From NCBI RefSeq assembly GCF_900095825.1, contig NZ_LT608315.1, forward strand, positions 1,045,873 through 1,109,872: a stretch of 64,000 bases of DNA, written 5' to 3'. The notes beneath the pieces were generated by a model that made no database searches, had not been told where the DNA came from, and was given only the letters and a program-made list of their open reading frames with translations. Below, piece after piece: positions 24,974 to 33,384 of this stretch (the stretch's first letter is position 1; each line of letters opens with the position of its first letter). Source of the DNA: Acidaminococcus massiliensis. GTDB lineage: Bacteria > Bacillota > Negativicutes > Acidaminococcales > Acidaminococcaceae. The position numbers and the translations under genes were made by a program.

Positions 24974-26338
24974 TTGACTGAAATGACGCTTGCCAGGACC
25001 GGTACCTTCCGTTCCCGGCTGAAGAAAATCCTGGGGGTCATGATCCCTATCCTGATCACCCAGCTCTGCATCACAGGCATGAGCCTTTTCGATACGGTGA
25101 TGAGCGGCCATGCAGGCACTGTTCAGCTGGCCGGGGTGGCCATTGGAACCAATGTGTGGATGCCGGTATTCACCGGACTCAATGGTATCCTCCAGGCCCT
25201 GACGCCCATCGTAGCCAACTATCGGGGAGCTCGGCAGCTCCAGAAGATTTCCGGTGCGGTGGTCAGCGGCCTGGCCCTGGCCTGTGCCCTGGCAGTGACA
25301 GTGATCGGCGCCGGTTCCCAGCTATTGCCCAGGATCTTGGACACCATGAGCCTGGCTCCGGAAGTCCGGACTGTGGCCTTCCGGTACTTGGGCTTTGTGG
25401 CCTGGGGCATCCTGCCGCTGTTTTGTGCCAACATCCTCCGTTCTTTTGTAGACACCATGGGATACACCCAGGTGACCATGCGGCTCTTCATCCTGACCAT
25501 GCCGGTGAATGCTTGCATGAACTACATCTTTATTTTCGGCAAGCTGGGCGCTCCGGCCATGGGCGGACCGGGAGCCGGGGTAGGGACGGCCATTACCTGC
25601 TGGCTGCTGTTTCTCTCTTTTGCCCTGTTGGTGCTTCGGCTGCAGGTCTTCCGGGATTTCCATGTATTCCGGACCTCCGGTTTTTCTTTCCGCCATATCC
25701 GGGAACATCTGCGCATCGGCATCCCCATGGGCTTGGCCATCTTTCTGGAAACCAGCTTCTTTGGGGTGGAATGTCTGCTGGTATCCCGGTTCGGGACTGT
25801 GGCGGTGGCCGCCAACCAGGCGGCCATGAGCTTCTGCAACATGCTGTACATGGTGCCCCTGAGCTTTTCCCTGTCCCTGACCATCATCGTAGGAGCCTAT
25901 GTGGGAGCCCGTGATTTTGTCCAGGCCAAGGCCTATGCAGATACGGGGCGGCTGTCCAACCTCCTGATCGGTGCCTTCTTCGGCTGCTGTTTGTTCCTGG
26001 GCAGAGGACTGATTGCCCGGCTCTATACGGCGGATCCCAATCTGATGGATCCCATCATGCACTTCCTGACTTTTGCCGTAGCTTTCCAATTCTTTGACAG
26101 CACGGCTGCGCCCATCCAGGGTGTCCTCCGGGGCTACAAGGATGTAAAGGCCACTTTTTATTCCGCCTTGGCGGCTTACTGGGGCATTGCCCTGCCCTTT
26201 GGGCTGTTCCTGGACCACGGGCTACACAAGGGCCCGGACGGTTATTGGCTGGGGCTCATTACGGGAATCTTCTTCTCCGCTGCTTTCCTGAGCCTGCGGC
26301 TGAGATATATGGAAAAGAAAAAAAGAGAGGCTGTTTGA
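24974..26338 (+). CDS. MATE family efflux transporter
   Basis: 454 residues, 12 transmembrane segments in two similar halves. PILITQLCITGMSLFDTVMSGHAG and VAIGTNVWMPVFTGLNGI match the first MATE half; GIPMGLAIFLETSFFGVECLLVSRFG the second. It exports organic cations or drugs using Na+ or H+. AGGAG stands eight bases before a TTG (24974), the preferred start; ATG 24983 is the alternative. Ends in a strong terminator whose left arm overlaps its last codons. Confidence 0.88.
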   Translation: MTEMTLARTGTFRSRLKKILGVMIPILITQLCITGMSLFDTVMSGHAGTVQLAGVAIGTNVWMPVFTGLNGILQALTPIVANYRGARQLQKISGAVVSGLALACALAVTVIGAGSQLLPRILDTMSLAPEVRTVAFRYLGFVAWGILPLFCANILRSFVDTMGYTQVTMRLFILTMPVNACMNYIFIFGKLGAPAMGGPGAGVGTAITCWLLFLSFALLVLRLQVFRDFHVFRTSGFSFRHIREHLRIGIPMGLAIFLETSFFGVECLLVSRFGTVAVAANQAAMSFCNMLYMVPLSFSLSLTIIVGAYVGARDFVQAKAYADTGRLSNLLIGAFFGCCLFLGRGLIARLYTADPNLMDPIMHFLTFAVAFQFFDSTAAPIQGVLRGYKDVKATFYSALAAYWGIALPFGLFLDHGLHKGPDGYWLGLITGIFFSAAFLSLRLRYMEKKKREAV

Positions 26339-26354
26339 GGCAGCCTCTCTTTTT
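26319..26354 (+). terminator. terminator after the MATE gene
   Basis: AAAAAGAGAGGCTG (26320-26333), seven-base loop, CAGCCTCTCTTTTT (26341-26354). It can also act on the minus strand for the convergent EamA gene. Confidence 0.92.
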
Positions 26355-26355
26355 C

Positions 26356-26408
26356 TGTCAACGGTCAATGGTCAGCGGCCGTTGATCGTTGACAGCTGAC
26401 CGCTGACA
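26356..26408 (+). repeat. heptamer array D, seven units in inverted arrangement
   Basis: Three units of the reverse-complement form (NGTCARY type) and four units of GYTGAYN face each other across a central GGCC (26377-26380). The whole forms a large imperfect palindrome. The minus-strand EamA gene reads through it, so it encodes that protein's C-terminal tail and stop codon. Confidence 0.8.
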
Positions 26409-27287
26409 GGTCTGTCGCTCTAGTGACAGATCCTTCCAGTTCACGAATCCCAGCCCAGTGAGGATATACGCCGCTCCCAGGATCCCTGCAGCGCCCAAGG
26501 TCTCGGCCAGGAACCAGTGTCCCAGACAGCTGGCAAACAGGGGATTGATGGCACAGTACAGACCGGCTTCTTCTGCTGTCAGGTACTGCTGGGCCTTGGG
26601 CTGGAAGGCAAACCCGAAGCAGCTGCATACCAGCACCTGGAAGGCTAGGGACTGCCAGGTCAGGGAAGCTTGGGGCAAGGGGATCCCACCCTCCAGTATT
26701 AGGGCGGCTCCGAAGCTCAGGAGCCCCATGAAACCCATGTGGAGCGTCCCTAGGGACAAAGGATCCGAGGTGTGGGACAGTTTCCCCATGGCAATGATGT
26801 AGCCTGCATAGAAAACAGCTGCCAGGAGAGCCCAGCCTTCTCCTCCGGCCAGAGTGAAACCGACGGTGCCGATGGTGAGGGCTGCTACTCCCAGCAGGAT
26901 GAAGCCCACGCCCTGGAGGATCCGGGCACTGGGCAGGCGGCGGTACCATAGGGCCAGGAACAGAGGCACCAAGGCCAGAGAGAGATTTTCCAGAAAAGCC
27001 ACTGTGTGGATCTCGGCTGTGAGCAGGCTCCGCATTTCGGCTCCCATGACGGCAAAAAGCAGCAGACCCAGACCCAGGCTCTTGGGTCCCAGATAGGCAT
27101 CTTTTTTCCAGGCGCGGAGCAGATGACGGCGGAGCAGCAGGCCCATGACCAGAAAAGCCAGAGTGAACCGAAAGCCCAGAGCTTGGAAAGGAGCCAGTTC
27201 CTCCAGGACGAATTTGGAAAAGAGAAAAGCACTGCTCCGGGTCAGGATGATCAGAGCCATAAGGAATTTGGCGGCAGCAGGTTCCAT
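26358..27287 (-). CDS. EamA/DMT family transporter
   Basis: 309 residues, ten transmembrane segments in two EamA repeats (KFMALIILTRSSAFLFSKFVL near the start; GEGWALLAAVFYAGYIIAMG at the start of the second). Such carriers export amino acids or metabolites. AAGGAGG precedes the ATG. The final 16 or so residues, from CQRS to the end, are encoded by heptamer array D and are unlike a membrane protein tail. It is divergent from a LysR gene with shared control sequences, so it is probably that regulator's target. Confidence 0.85.
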   Translation of the reverse strand: MEPAAAKFLMALIILTRSSAFLFSKFVLEELAPFQALGFRFTLAFLVMGLLLRRHLLRAWKKDAYLGPKSLGLGLLLFAVMGAEMRSLLTAEIHTVAFLENLSLALVPLFLALWYRRLPSARILQGVGFILLGVAALTIGTVGFTLAGGEGWALLAAVFYAGYIIAMGKLSHTSDPLSLGTLHMGFMGLLSFGAALILEGGIPLPQASLTWQSLAFQVLVCSCFGFAFQPKAQQYLTAEEAGLYCAINPLFASCLGHWFLAETLGAAGILGAAYILTGLGFVNWKDLSLERQTCQRSAVNDQRPLTIDR

Positions 27288-27341
27288 ACGAAGACCTCCT
27301 TGGTATTTTTTCTTTCTGGTTCCATTATAGAAAGAAATGGG

Positions 27342-27369
27342 TATTGCAGGAAGCGCATGTTATGCAATA
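27342..27369. promoter_or_regulatory. LysR-type operator between the EamA and LysR genes
   Basis: TATTGCA (27342-27348) and TGCAATA (27363-27369) form a perfect 7-base inverted repeat with 14-base spacer, with a related ACGCAATA nearby at 27384-27391. It covers both boxes of the LysR promoter and lies 13 bases from a minus-strand TATAAT (27329-27324), fitting dual control. Confidence 0.55.
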
Positions 27370-27373
27370 TACT
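27345..27373 (+). promoter_or_regulatory. promoter of the LysR gene
   Basis: TTGCAG (27345-27350), 17 bases, TATACT (27368-27373), lying inside the inverted repeat, so binding there would repress its own gene. Confidence 0.6.
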
Positions 27374-27419
27374 GTTGCTAAATACGCAATACTAAGGGTA
27401 AAAAAACGGGAGGATGGAT

Positions 27420-28322
27420 ATGGATACGGAAAAATACCAAGCCCTGCTCCAGGCAGTGGAGCAAGGGAGCATCACTGCCGCCGCCCGGGACCTGGGGTAT
27501 TCTCCTTCAGGTCTCACCCGGATGCTGGACAGTTTGGAACGGGACCTGGGGTTCTCCCTCCTTTTCCGCACGTCCCAAGGGGTGCAGCTGACCCGGGAGG
27601 GGAATCGGCTGCTGCCCGCCATCCGAGAACTCCTTTATTGGAGCCGGCAGATCCGGGAGGAAAGTGCCGGGATCCTTGGGCTGGAACAGGGAGAACTGTT
27701 TGTGGGCAGCTATTACAGCATCGCTTCCTGCTGGCTTCCAGAGATCCTCCGGGCCTTCCAGCAGGATTATCCTGGGATCCGGGTCCATGTCCAGGAAGCA
27801 GGGAACCAGACCCTCTTGGAAGGGCTCAGGGAACACCGGCTCAGCTGCTGCCTGTTCAGCCGCCACCGAGGATATCCAGGCGACTGGGTTCCTCTGTACC
27901 AGGACCGGCTGGTGGCCTGGGTTCCGGAAGACCATCCCCTGGCAAAGAAAAAGGCCCTCCTGCCGGAGGACCTGGAAGGCCAGCCCTTTATCGAACCCCT
28001 GCCCCAGCAGGAAACGGATACGGATCTGTTCTTGGCCAAATATCATATCCATCCCGATTTCCGGTTCACCTCCAGCAATATGTATACCTGCTGGACCATG
28101 GTGGAGGCGGGACTGGGGATCTCTATGGACAATGCCTTCAGCAGCCTCCGCTGGAGCGGTAGGGTAAAAGTGCTGCCCTTTGCCACTGAAGACCGTCTGG
28201 AACTGGGGATGGCCCTCCCTAGCTTGGATCAGGCATCTCCGGCTTTGAAGAAATTCTTGGAATATGTAAAAAAAGGGTGCTGCACGCAATGGGCAGCACC
28301 CTCCTGGGCATCTGACTCCTGA
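27420..28322 (+). CDS. LysR-family transcriptional regulator
   Basis: 300 residues: N-terminal winged helix (LLQAVEQGSITAAARDLGYSPSGLTRMLDSLE, LGFSLLFRTSQGVQLT) and a periplasmic-binding-like effector domain. Start 27420 has GGGAGG six bases upstream; an ATG at 27414 touches the site. Divergent from the EamA transporter. The last codons form the stem of the terminator for the opposite-strand CHR genes, and the stop lies in a short two-unit heptamer-like stretch. Confidence 0.88.
   Translation: MDTEKYQALLQAVEQGSITAAARDLGYSPSGLTRMLDSLERDLGFSLLFRTSQGVQLTREGNRLLPAIRELLYWSRQIREESAGILGLEQGELFVGSYYSIASCWLPEILRAFQQDYPGIRVHVQEAGNQTLLEGLREHRLSCCLFSRHRGYPGDWVPLYQDRLVAWVPEDHPLAKKKALLPEDLEGQPFIEPLPQQETDTDLFLAKYHIHPDFRFTSSNMYTCWTMVEAGLGISMDNAFSSLRWSGRVKVLPFATEDRLELGMALPSLDQASPALKKFLEYVKKGCCTQWAAPSWASDS
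28267..28302 (-). terminator. terminator of the CHR transporter pair
   Basis: AGGGTGCTGC and GCAGCACCCT form a 10-base stem (28274-28283 and 28293-28302). The T run is on the minus-strand side (plus-strand A run at 28267-28274), so it serves the minus-strand operon although embedded in the LysR coding end. Confidence 0.75.
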
Positions 28323-28345
28323 TTCTAGCTGGGCAGCCGCCCCGC

Positions 28346-28918
28346 TTATCCCGCAAAATGGAACACCACGCCCACCACAGCCGAAGCCGCCAGGAAGGCG
28401 ATGGGATGGACTTTTTTATAATGGTTGGTGAGCAGGAACAGGATCACTGCCAGCAGGATGGAGGGCAGGTTCAGCAGACCGGACAGGTTCCCTGCTTTCC
28501 AGGCTTCCGGATGGAGCAGGGTGACCCGGGCCACCAGGAACCCTGCTGCGGCGATCAGGCCGGCAGAAGCGGCCCGCAGGCCGTACATCACCGCTTTCAC
28601 GTACTTGCTGTCTCCGAATTTCTTCAAGAACTGGGAGACGATGATGATCACGATGATGGAAGGCGTGATGAGTCCCAATGTGGCGATCACAGCTCCGGTC
28701 AGGCCGGCGATGTGATATCCCACATAGGTGGCTGTATTGACCCCGATAGGGCCGGGTGTGGATTCGGAAACGGCGATCATGTTCAGCAGATCCGTCTCCG
28801 TGAACCAGCCGGTAGCCGCTGAAAGCTTGGTCAGGAACGGGATGGTGGCCATGCCGCCGCCGATGGCGAAAAGGCCGATCTTAAAAAATTCATAGAAAAG
28901 TTGGAAGAAGAGTCCCAT
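28346..28918 (-). CDS. chromate transporter family protein, half-size subunit 2
   Basis: 190 residues, one CHR domain with about six membrane segments: FFKIGLFAIGGGMATIPFL, then SESTPGPIGVNTATYVGY. Two half-size CHR proteins encoded in tandem form one transporter. Family members move chromate or related oxyanions, but in organisms like this the natural substrate is not established. Its ATG overlaps the stop of the partner gene. Confidence 0.88.
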   Translation of the reverse strand: MGLFFQLFYEFFKIGLFAIGGGMATIPFLTKLSAATGWFTETDLLNMIAVSESTPGPIGVNTATYVGYHIAGLTGAVIATLGLITPSIIVIIIVSQFLKKFGDSKYVKAVMYGLRAASAGLIAAAGFLVARVTLLHPEAWKAGNLSGLLNLPSILLAVILFLLTNHYKKVHPIAFLAASAVVGVVFHFAG

Positions 28919-29457
28919 TACAATTCACCTCCTGCTTTTTTTGCAGACAGCCCCACGATCCCGGACAGGACCACCAGCCAGGCCGGAGAAAGATCGGAAA
29001 ATAAGTTGATCCCCATGACCGTCAGGAACAGCAGAATGGTCAGCTTATCCACCAGGGCTCCCTTGGCCAGCTTCTTGATGGCGTTGAAGATCAGCACACA
29101 GACGCAGACCCGGATGCCGGCAAAGGCATCTTTGACGAATTGGATCTGGGCGAAATTGGAAAGAAAGGCAGCGATGACCGTAATGATCACCAGAGAAGGA
29201 AAGACCACTCCCAGGGTCGCAGTGATCCCGCCGGGGATCCCTTTCCGTTTCATGCCGATGAAGGTGGCTGTATTGACAGCGATGACGCCGGGGGTGCACT
29301 GTCCCACCGCATAATAGTCAGCCAGTTCCTCCTCCGTGGCCCAATGGTATTTTTCCACGACTTCCGCCTGGAGAATGGGCAGCATGGCATAGCCGCCTCC
29401 GAACGTGACTGCACCGATACGGGCAAATACCGTGAACAGTTGGATCAATTCATGCAT
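28918..29457 (-). CDS. chromate transporter family protein, half-size subunit 1
   Basis: 179 residues, one CHR domain: FARIGAVTFGGGYAMLPIL near the start and AVGQCTPGVIAVNTATFIG. Partner of the overlapping downstream gene; the two domains are the antiparallel halves that are fused in long ChrA proteins. GGAGGTG precedes the ATG. Confidence 0.88.
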   Translation of the reverse strand: MHELIQLFTVFARIGAVTFGGGYAMLPILQAEVVEKYHWATEEELADYYAVGQCTPGVIAVNTATFIGMKRKGIPGGITATLGVVFPSLVIITVIAAFLSNFAQIQFVKDAFAGIRVCVCVLIFNAIKKLAKGALVDKLTILLFLTVMGINLFSDLSPAWLVVLSGIVGLSAKKAGGEL

Positions 29458-29571
29458 AGAAACACCTCCGATGGCTCCAGTTTAACACGTGACAGGCAGG
29501 CTGTAAACGGGAACTGCAGGATTGGAATGAGAAAATAGGGGAATTTGGGCACAATGGAGCGGGGGAAGAAA

Positions 29572-29600
29572 TTGTAGATTTTCCAAAACTGTACTATAAT
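29572..29600 (+). promoter_or_regulatory. promoter of the wecA/tagO operon
   Basis: TTGTAG (29572-29577), 17 bases, TATAAT (29595-29600), about 95 bases before the start codon. No terminator is seen between here and the end of the ATP synthase operon, so it could drive a long transcript. Confidence 0.6.
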
Positions 29601-29694
29601 AAATCTGTATGAGTAAAAGACCAGATCGAAATCATAGAAAAAGGGAAAGAAATAACAGTTCCCTGGGCGGGAATCCCGCAGAAAGGCTTGTTTT

Positions 29695-30708
29695 GTGAAG
29701 ACGTATTTACTGGCATTGAGCATATCGCTGATCATCAGCTGGGTCCTGACACCCTTTGTCAAGAAACTGGCATTCCGGATCGGAGCGGTGGACCGTCCCA
29801 ACGCACGGAAGGTCCACCACCGGATCATGCCCAGGATGGGGGGGCTGGCCATTTATCTCGGGTTCATGGCGGCTGCCATCGCCAGCATGGAAATGACCCG
29901 GGACGTGGTAGGGATCCTGCTGGGCGGCACGGTGATCGCCCTGGTGGGGATCCTGGATGACATGTTCCAGCTGGCGGCCAAGGTCAAACTGGCTGGACAA
30001 ATCGTAGCAGCCCTGGTTCCGGTATGTTTTGGAATCCGGATCGAATGGCTGAACAATCCGTGGGGCGGCTATTTTTATCTGAACTACCTTTCCATTCCCT
30101 TTACGGTATTCTGGATCGTCAGCTTCACCAATGTGGTGAACCTGATCGATGGACTGGATGGATTGGCGGCGGGGGTATCCGCCATCGCTTCTGTCACCAT
30201 CATCATGGTGGCCCTGCAGCAGGGGCTGTATCCGGTGGCGGTCCTGACGGCCGCCCTGGCAGGGGGGATCATCGGCTTCATCCGGTACAACTTCAATCCG
30301 GCCACCATTTTCATGGGGGATACCGGGAGCCTGTTCCTGGGCTATATGCTGGCGGCCATTTCCATCTTCGGGGCCGTGAAGAGTGCGGCCACCATTGCGC
30401 TCTTGGTCCCTGCCATTGCGCTGGGGCTGCCCATCATGGATACGGCTTTTGCCATCGTCCGCCGCTATAAAAACGGACGGCCGATCTTCAGCCCGGATAA
30501 GGGACATATCCATCACCGTCTGTTGGCCATGGGCTTCAGCCAGCGGCAGGCAGTGATTTTCATGTATTTGATCAGTGCAGGGCTCTGTCTCACGGCAGTG
30601 CTCCTGACGGAAATGGAGGGGATCTATGCCATTGCACTGCTGGTATTCCTGCTGGCGGTGATTTTCATTGGTGCTAGGAAAATAGGGATTTTACAGGATA
30701 GATCATGA
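29695..30708 (+). CDS. undecaprenyl-phosphate N-acetylaminosugar-1-phosphate transferase (WecA/TagO family)
   Basis: 337 residues, about ten membrane segments. Polyprenyl-phosphate transferase motifs: GIVGILDDMFQL-type DDxxD near residue 88, NVVNLIDGLDGLAAG near 147, FMGDTGSLFLGY near 205 and the cytoplasmic HIHHRL loop near 272. It starts a lipid-linked glycan by moving GlcNAc-1-P to undecaprenyl phosphate. Starts at GTG 29695. The next gene makes UDP-ManNAc, so both probably serve an O-antigen-, enterobacterial-common-antigen- or wall-polymer-like glycan. Confidence 0.9.
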   Translation: MKTYLLALSISLIISWVLTPFVKKLAFRIGAVDRPNARKVHHRIMPRMGGLAIYLGFMAAAIASMEMTRDVVGILLGGTVIALVGILDDMFQLAAKVKLAGQIVAALVPVCFGIRIEWLNNPWGGYFYLNYLSIPFTVFWIVSFTNVVNLIDGLDGLAAGVSAIASVTIIMVALQQGLYPVAVLTAALAGGIIGFIRYNFNPATIFMGDTGSLFLGYMLAAISIFGAVKSAATIALLVPAIALGLPIMDTAFAIVRRYKNGRPIFSPDKGHIHHRLLAMGFSQRQAVIFMYLISAGLCLTAVLLTEMEGIYAIALLVFLLAVIFIGARKIGILQDRS

Positions 30709-30725
30709 AATAGGGGCGAAGGAAA

Positions 30726-31892
30726 ATGAACAAATTGAAAGTCATGACGATTTTCGGTACCCGGCCGGAAGCCATTAAGATGTGCCCGCTGGTACTGGAA
30801 ATGAAAAAGTATCCGGATATGCTGGAACCCATCGTTGCGGTGACGGCCCAGCACCGGGAAATGCTGGATCAGGTGCTGGATCTGTTCCAGATCAAACCGG
30901 ATTATGATCTGAACATCATGACCGCAGGCCAGACTTTGTATGATGTGACCAGCCGTGCCCTGATGGGCCTGAAGGAAGTCCTGGAACAGGCACAGCCGGA
31001 TCTGGTCCTGGTCCATGGGGACACCACCACGACCTTTGTAGGGGCGCTGGCTGCTTTCTATAAGCAGATCCCTGTAGGCCATGTGGAGGCAGGACTCCGC
31101 ACCGGCAACAAGTATTCTCCTTTCCCAGAAGAGATGAATCGGAAACTGACGGCGGCCATCACAGATTTCCATTTTGCACCTACGGCCAATGCCAAAACCA
31201 ATCTCTTGAAGGAAAACATCAAGGAAGACGATATCTATGTGACGGGAAATACGGTGATCGATGCCCTCCAGGCTACGGTGAAGGATTCCTTTGATTTCCA
31301 CAACCCCAAACTGGAGGAAGCCATCCGTTCTGATCATAAGCTGATCCTCATGACCACCCACCGGAGGGAGAATCTGGGGGTGCCCATGCGCCATGTGTAC
31401 CAGGCTCTGAAGGAAGTCCTGAAGGACAATCCCCAGGCAGAAGCCATTTTTCCCATGCACAAGAATCCCAAGGTGCGGGAAGTGGCTGAGGCGGTCCTGG
31501 GAAAGATGGAACGGGTCCATTTGCTGGAACCCATGGATTATGAACCTTTTGCCAATCTGATGGCCCGGGTAGATATCGTCCTGACCGATTCCGGCGGCAT
31601 CCAGGAAGAGGCGCCTGCCCTGGGCAAACCGGTCCTGGTGCTGCGCAGCACCACGGAACGGCCGGAAGCTGTCACTGCCGGTACGGTGAAACTGATCGGC
31701 ACTGGGAAGGAAGATGTGTACGCTGCCACCTGCCGTCTCCTGAACGACGAGAAATACTATCGGTCCATGGCAGAAGCTGTCAATCCTTATGGGGATGGAC
31801 AGGCTGCCAAACGGATCGTCACCTATCTGCTCCATACCCATGGGTATCCTGTGGATCTGATGCCGGAATTCCACGGGGGGCAGAAAAAGTAG
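30726..31892 (+). CDS. wecB: UDP-N-acetylglucosamine 2-epimerase
   Basis: 388 residues of the non-hydrolysing epimerase family: IFGTRPEAIKMCPL at the start, VHGDTTTTFVGALAAFY, VEAGLRTGNKYSPFPEEMNR, TTHRRENLG and LTDSGGIQEEAPALGKPVLVLR. It interconverts UDP-GlcNAc and UDP-ManNAc. AAGGAAA precedes the ATG. Co-transcribed with the glycan-initiating transferase upstream; the ATP synthase operon follows after seven bases. Confidence 0.93.
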   Translation: MNKLKVMTIFGTRPEAIKMCPLVLEMKKYPDMLEPIVAVTAQHREMLDQVLDLFQIKPDYDLNIMTAGQTLYDVTSRALMGLKEVLEQAQPDLVLVHGDTTTTFVGALAAFYKQIPVGHVEAGLRTGNKYSPFPEEMNRKLTAAITDFHFAPTANAKTNLLKENIKEDDIYVTGNTVIDALQATVKDSFDFHNPKLEEAIRSDHKLILMTTHRRENLGVPMRHVYQALKEVLKDNPQAEAIFPMHKNPKVREVAEAVLGKMERVHLLEPMDYEPFANLMARVDIVLTDSGGIQEEAPALGKPVLVLRSTTERPEAVTAGTVKLIGTGKEDVYAATCRLLNDEKYYRSMAEAVNPYGDGQAAKRIVTYLLHTHGYPVDLMPEFHGGQKK

Positions 31893-31898
31893 CCGTCG

Positions 31899-32294
31899 AT
31901 GGCTCCCTGGAAAAAAGGGCCGGAGCTCCAGCTCCTGGGAGGACAGCTCCAGAGTCTTTTCTGGAAACAGGTAGTGCTGGCTGGCTGCTTCCTGATCCTG
32001 GCCCTGATTTTGGGTGGGGACGCCAGGGGAGCAGCTTTGGGAACGGCAGCCGGACTGTCCGATACCTTCCAGATCCTGTGGGGGATCCGCCGGGGCATGC
32101 GGAAAGAACCAGCCCAAGCGGCTCTTGCCATGCACCGGACCATGTTTACCCGCATCGCCCTCCTTTTGTGCTGGACGGTCTTGGCTTTGCGGAACCGGTG
32201 GCAGCCGGTGCTGGTCCTGGCCGGGTTCCTGGTCCTGAATGTGGGCTTGATCATCCAGATGGCGTGCTGCCATCTTGGATGCCGGAAACCCTGA
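31899..32294 (+). CDS. atpI: ATP synthase subunit I-like membrane protein
   Basis: 131 residues with four predicted membrane segments (VVLAGCFLILALILGGDARG, then ARIALLL-like and VLAGFLVLNVGLI). Position directly before atpB and topology match AtpI, which assists c-ring assembly or Mg2+ supply. Sequence similarity to well-studied AtpI is weak, so the name rests mainly on place. The ATG lacks an obvious ribosome site. Two cysteines near the end (ACCHLGC) are unusual. Confidence 0.7.
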   Translation: MAPWKKGPELQLLGGQLQSLFWKQVVLAGCFLILALILGGDARGAALGTAAGLSDTFQILWGIRRGMRKEPAQAALAMHRTMFTRIALLLCWTVLALRNRWQPVLVLAGFLVLNVGLIIQMACCHLGCRKP

Positions 32295-32348
32295 AGGTTC
32301 AGAGTTTCCGATAAAAAGCAGAAATTTTGTAAAGGAAGTGATAAGAAT

Positions 32349-33056
32349 ATGGGAATTGCAGAAGCTGCAAGTTCGGAAGTCATCCATTATGGGACTACAG
32401 AAGTCCTGCCGGGGATCAGCCTGAATATGCAGACGATCTATATGTCCTGGCTTACCATGCTGATTGTGGCAGCACTGGTCTTTGCCGCCACCCGGCGGGT
32501 ACAGGAGATTCCCTATGGAATCCAGAATCTGATGGAAATGATCATCGAGTGGCTGGAAAAATTGATGGATGCCAACCTTGGTGTGGAAGGACGGCGGGTG
32601 GCTACCCCCTTTATCCTTACCCTGTTCCTTTATATCTTTGTAGGGAATGAACTGGGGCTGATGCCTTCTGTGGGTGTGCATCTTTCTTCTCCCACCAACG
32701 ACATCAACGTGGCTCTGGGCCTTTCCATCACTGTGGCCATCGCTACCTACATCATCGGGGTCATCCAGCAGGGACCCAGGTATTTCAAGCACCTGGTCAC
32801 TCCTTTCGCGCTGATGCTCCCCCTGAACATCATCGAAGAGCTGGCCAAACCGCTGACCATGGCCCTGCGTCTGTTCGGGAACATCTTGGCAGGGGAAATC
32901 CTGCTGGCCGTGCTGTATATGCTGGTACCCTGGGTGGTACCCAACCTGTGGGTCGGCTTCAGCCTGATCATAGGTTTTCTCCAGGCTTTCATCTTTACCA
33001 TGCTGACCGTGATTGCCCTGGCTCCGATTTTCAAGCAAGTCCATTCCAATAAATAA
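32349..33056 (+). CDS. atpB: F0F1 ATP synthase subunit a
   Basis: 235 residues, five or six membrane helices. The essential arginine lies in KPLTMALRLFGNILAGE; FVGNELGLMP is the conserved earlier helix. It forms the ion half-channels facing the c-ring. AAAGGAAGTG precedes the ATG. Second gene of the ATP synthase operon. Confidence 0.95.
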   Translation: MGIAEAASSEVIHYGTTEVLPGISLNMQTIYMSWLTMLIVAALVFAATRRVQEIPYGIQNLMEMIIEWLEKLMDANLGVEGRRVATPFILTLFLYIFVGNELGLMPSVGVHLSSPTNDINVALGLSITVAIATYIIGVIQQGPRYFKHLVTPFALMLPLNIIEELAKPLTMALRLFGNILAGEILLAVLYMLVPWVVPNLWVGFSLIIGFLQAFIFTMLTVIALAPIFKQVHSNK

Positions 33057-33084
33057 AAGTCTGGAAAAAGAAAGGATGTAAAAA

Positions 33085-33342
33085 ATGATAGACAACAATA
33101 CCCTGATCATCGTCGCTTCCATTCTGGGAGCCGCTTTAATTGGCGTAGGTGCTTCTCTGGCGGCTACCAAAGGGGACTCCGCCGTGGCTTCCAAGGCTCT
33201 GGAATGCATGGCCCGGCAACCGGAACAGGCCGGCAGCTTCCAGGTCAATATGCTGATCGGTATCGGCCTGGTAGAATCCATCCCCATCATTGCTTCCGTT
33301 ATCGCCATTGTGCTTGTATTTGCCAATCCCTTTGTCAAATAA
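33085..33342 (+). CDS. atpE: F0F1 ATP synthase subunit c with two-carboxylate ion site
   Basis: 85 residues, a helical hairpin with loop ARQPE (43-47). The ion-binding carboxylate is Glu64 in LVESIP, with Ser65 next to it. At the place of Ilyobacter Gln32 this protein has Asp31 (KGDSAVASKA), giving two acidic residues in the site. A two-carboxylate c-ring (Glu32/Glu65) is known from Fusobacterium nucleatum, where it is Na+-driven. Thr67 and Tyr70 of Ilyobacter are replaced by Ile66 and Ile69, so ion specificity is uncertain. Confidence 0.95.
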   Translation: MIDNNTLIIVASILGAALIGVGASLAATKGDSAVASKALECMARQPEQAGSFQVNMLIGIGLVESIPIIASVIAIVLVFANPFVK

Positions 33343-33384
33343 GAGATTGGGGAGGGAACTTGGGGAGAAAGGAAGTGGTTGGGA

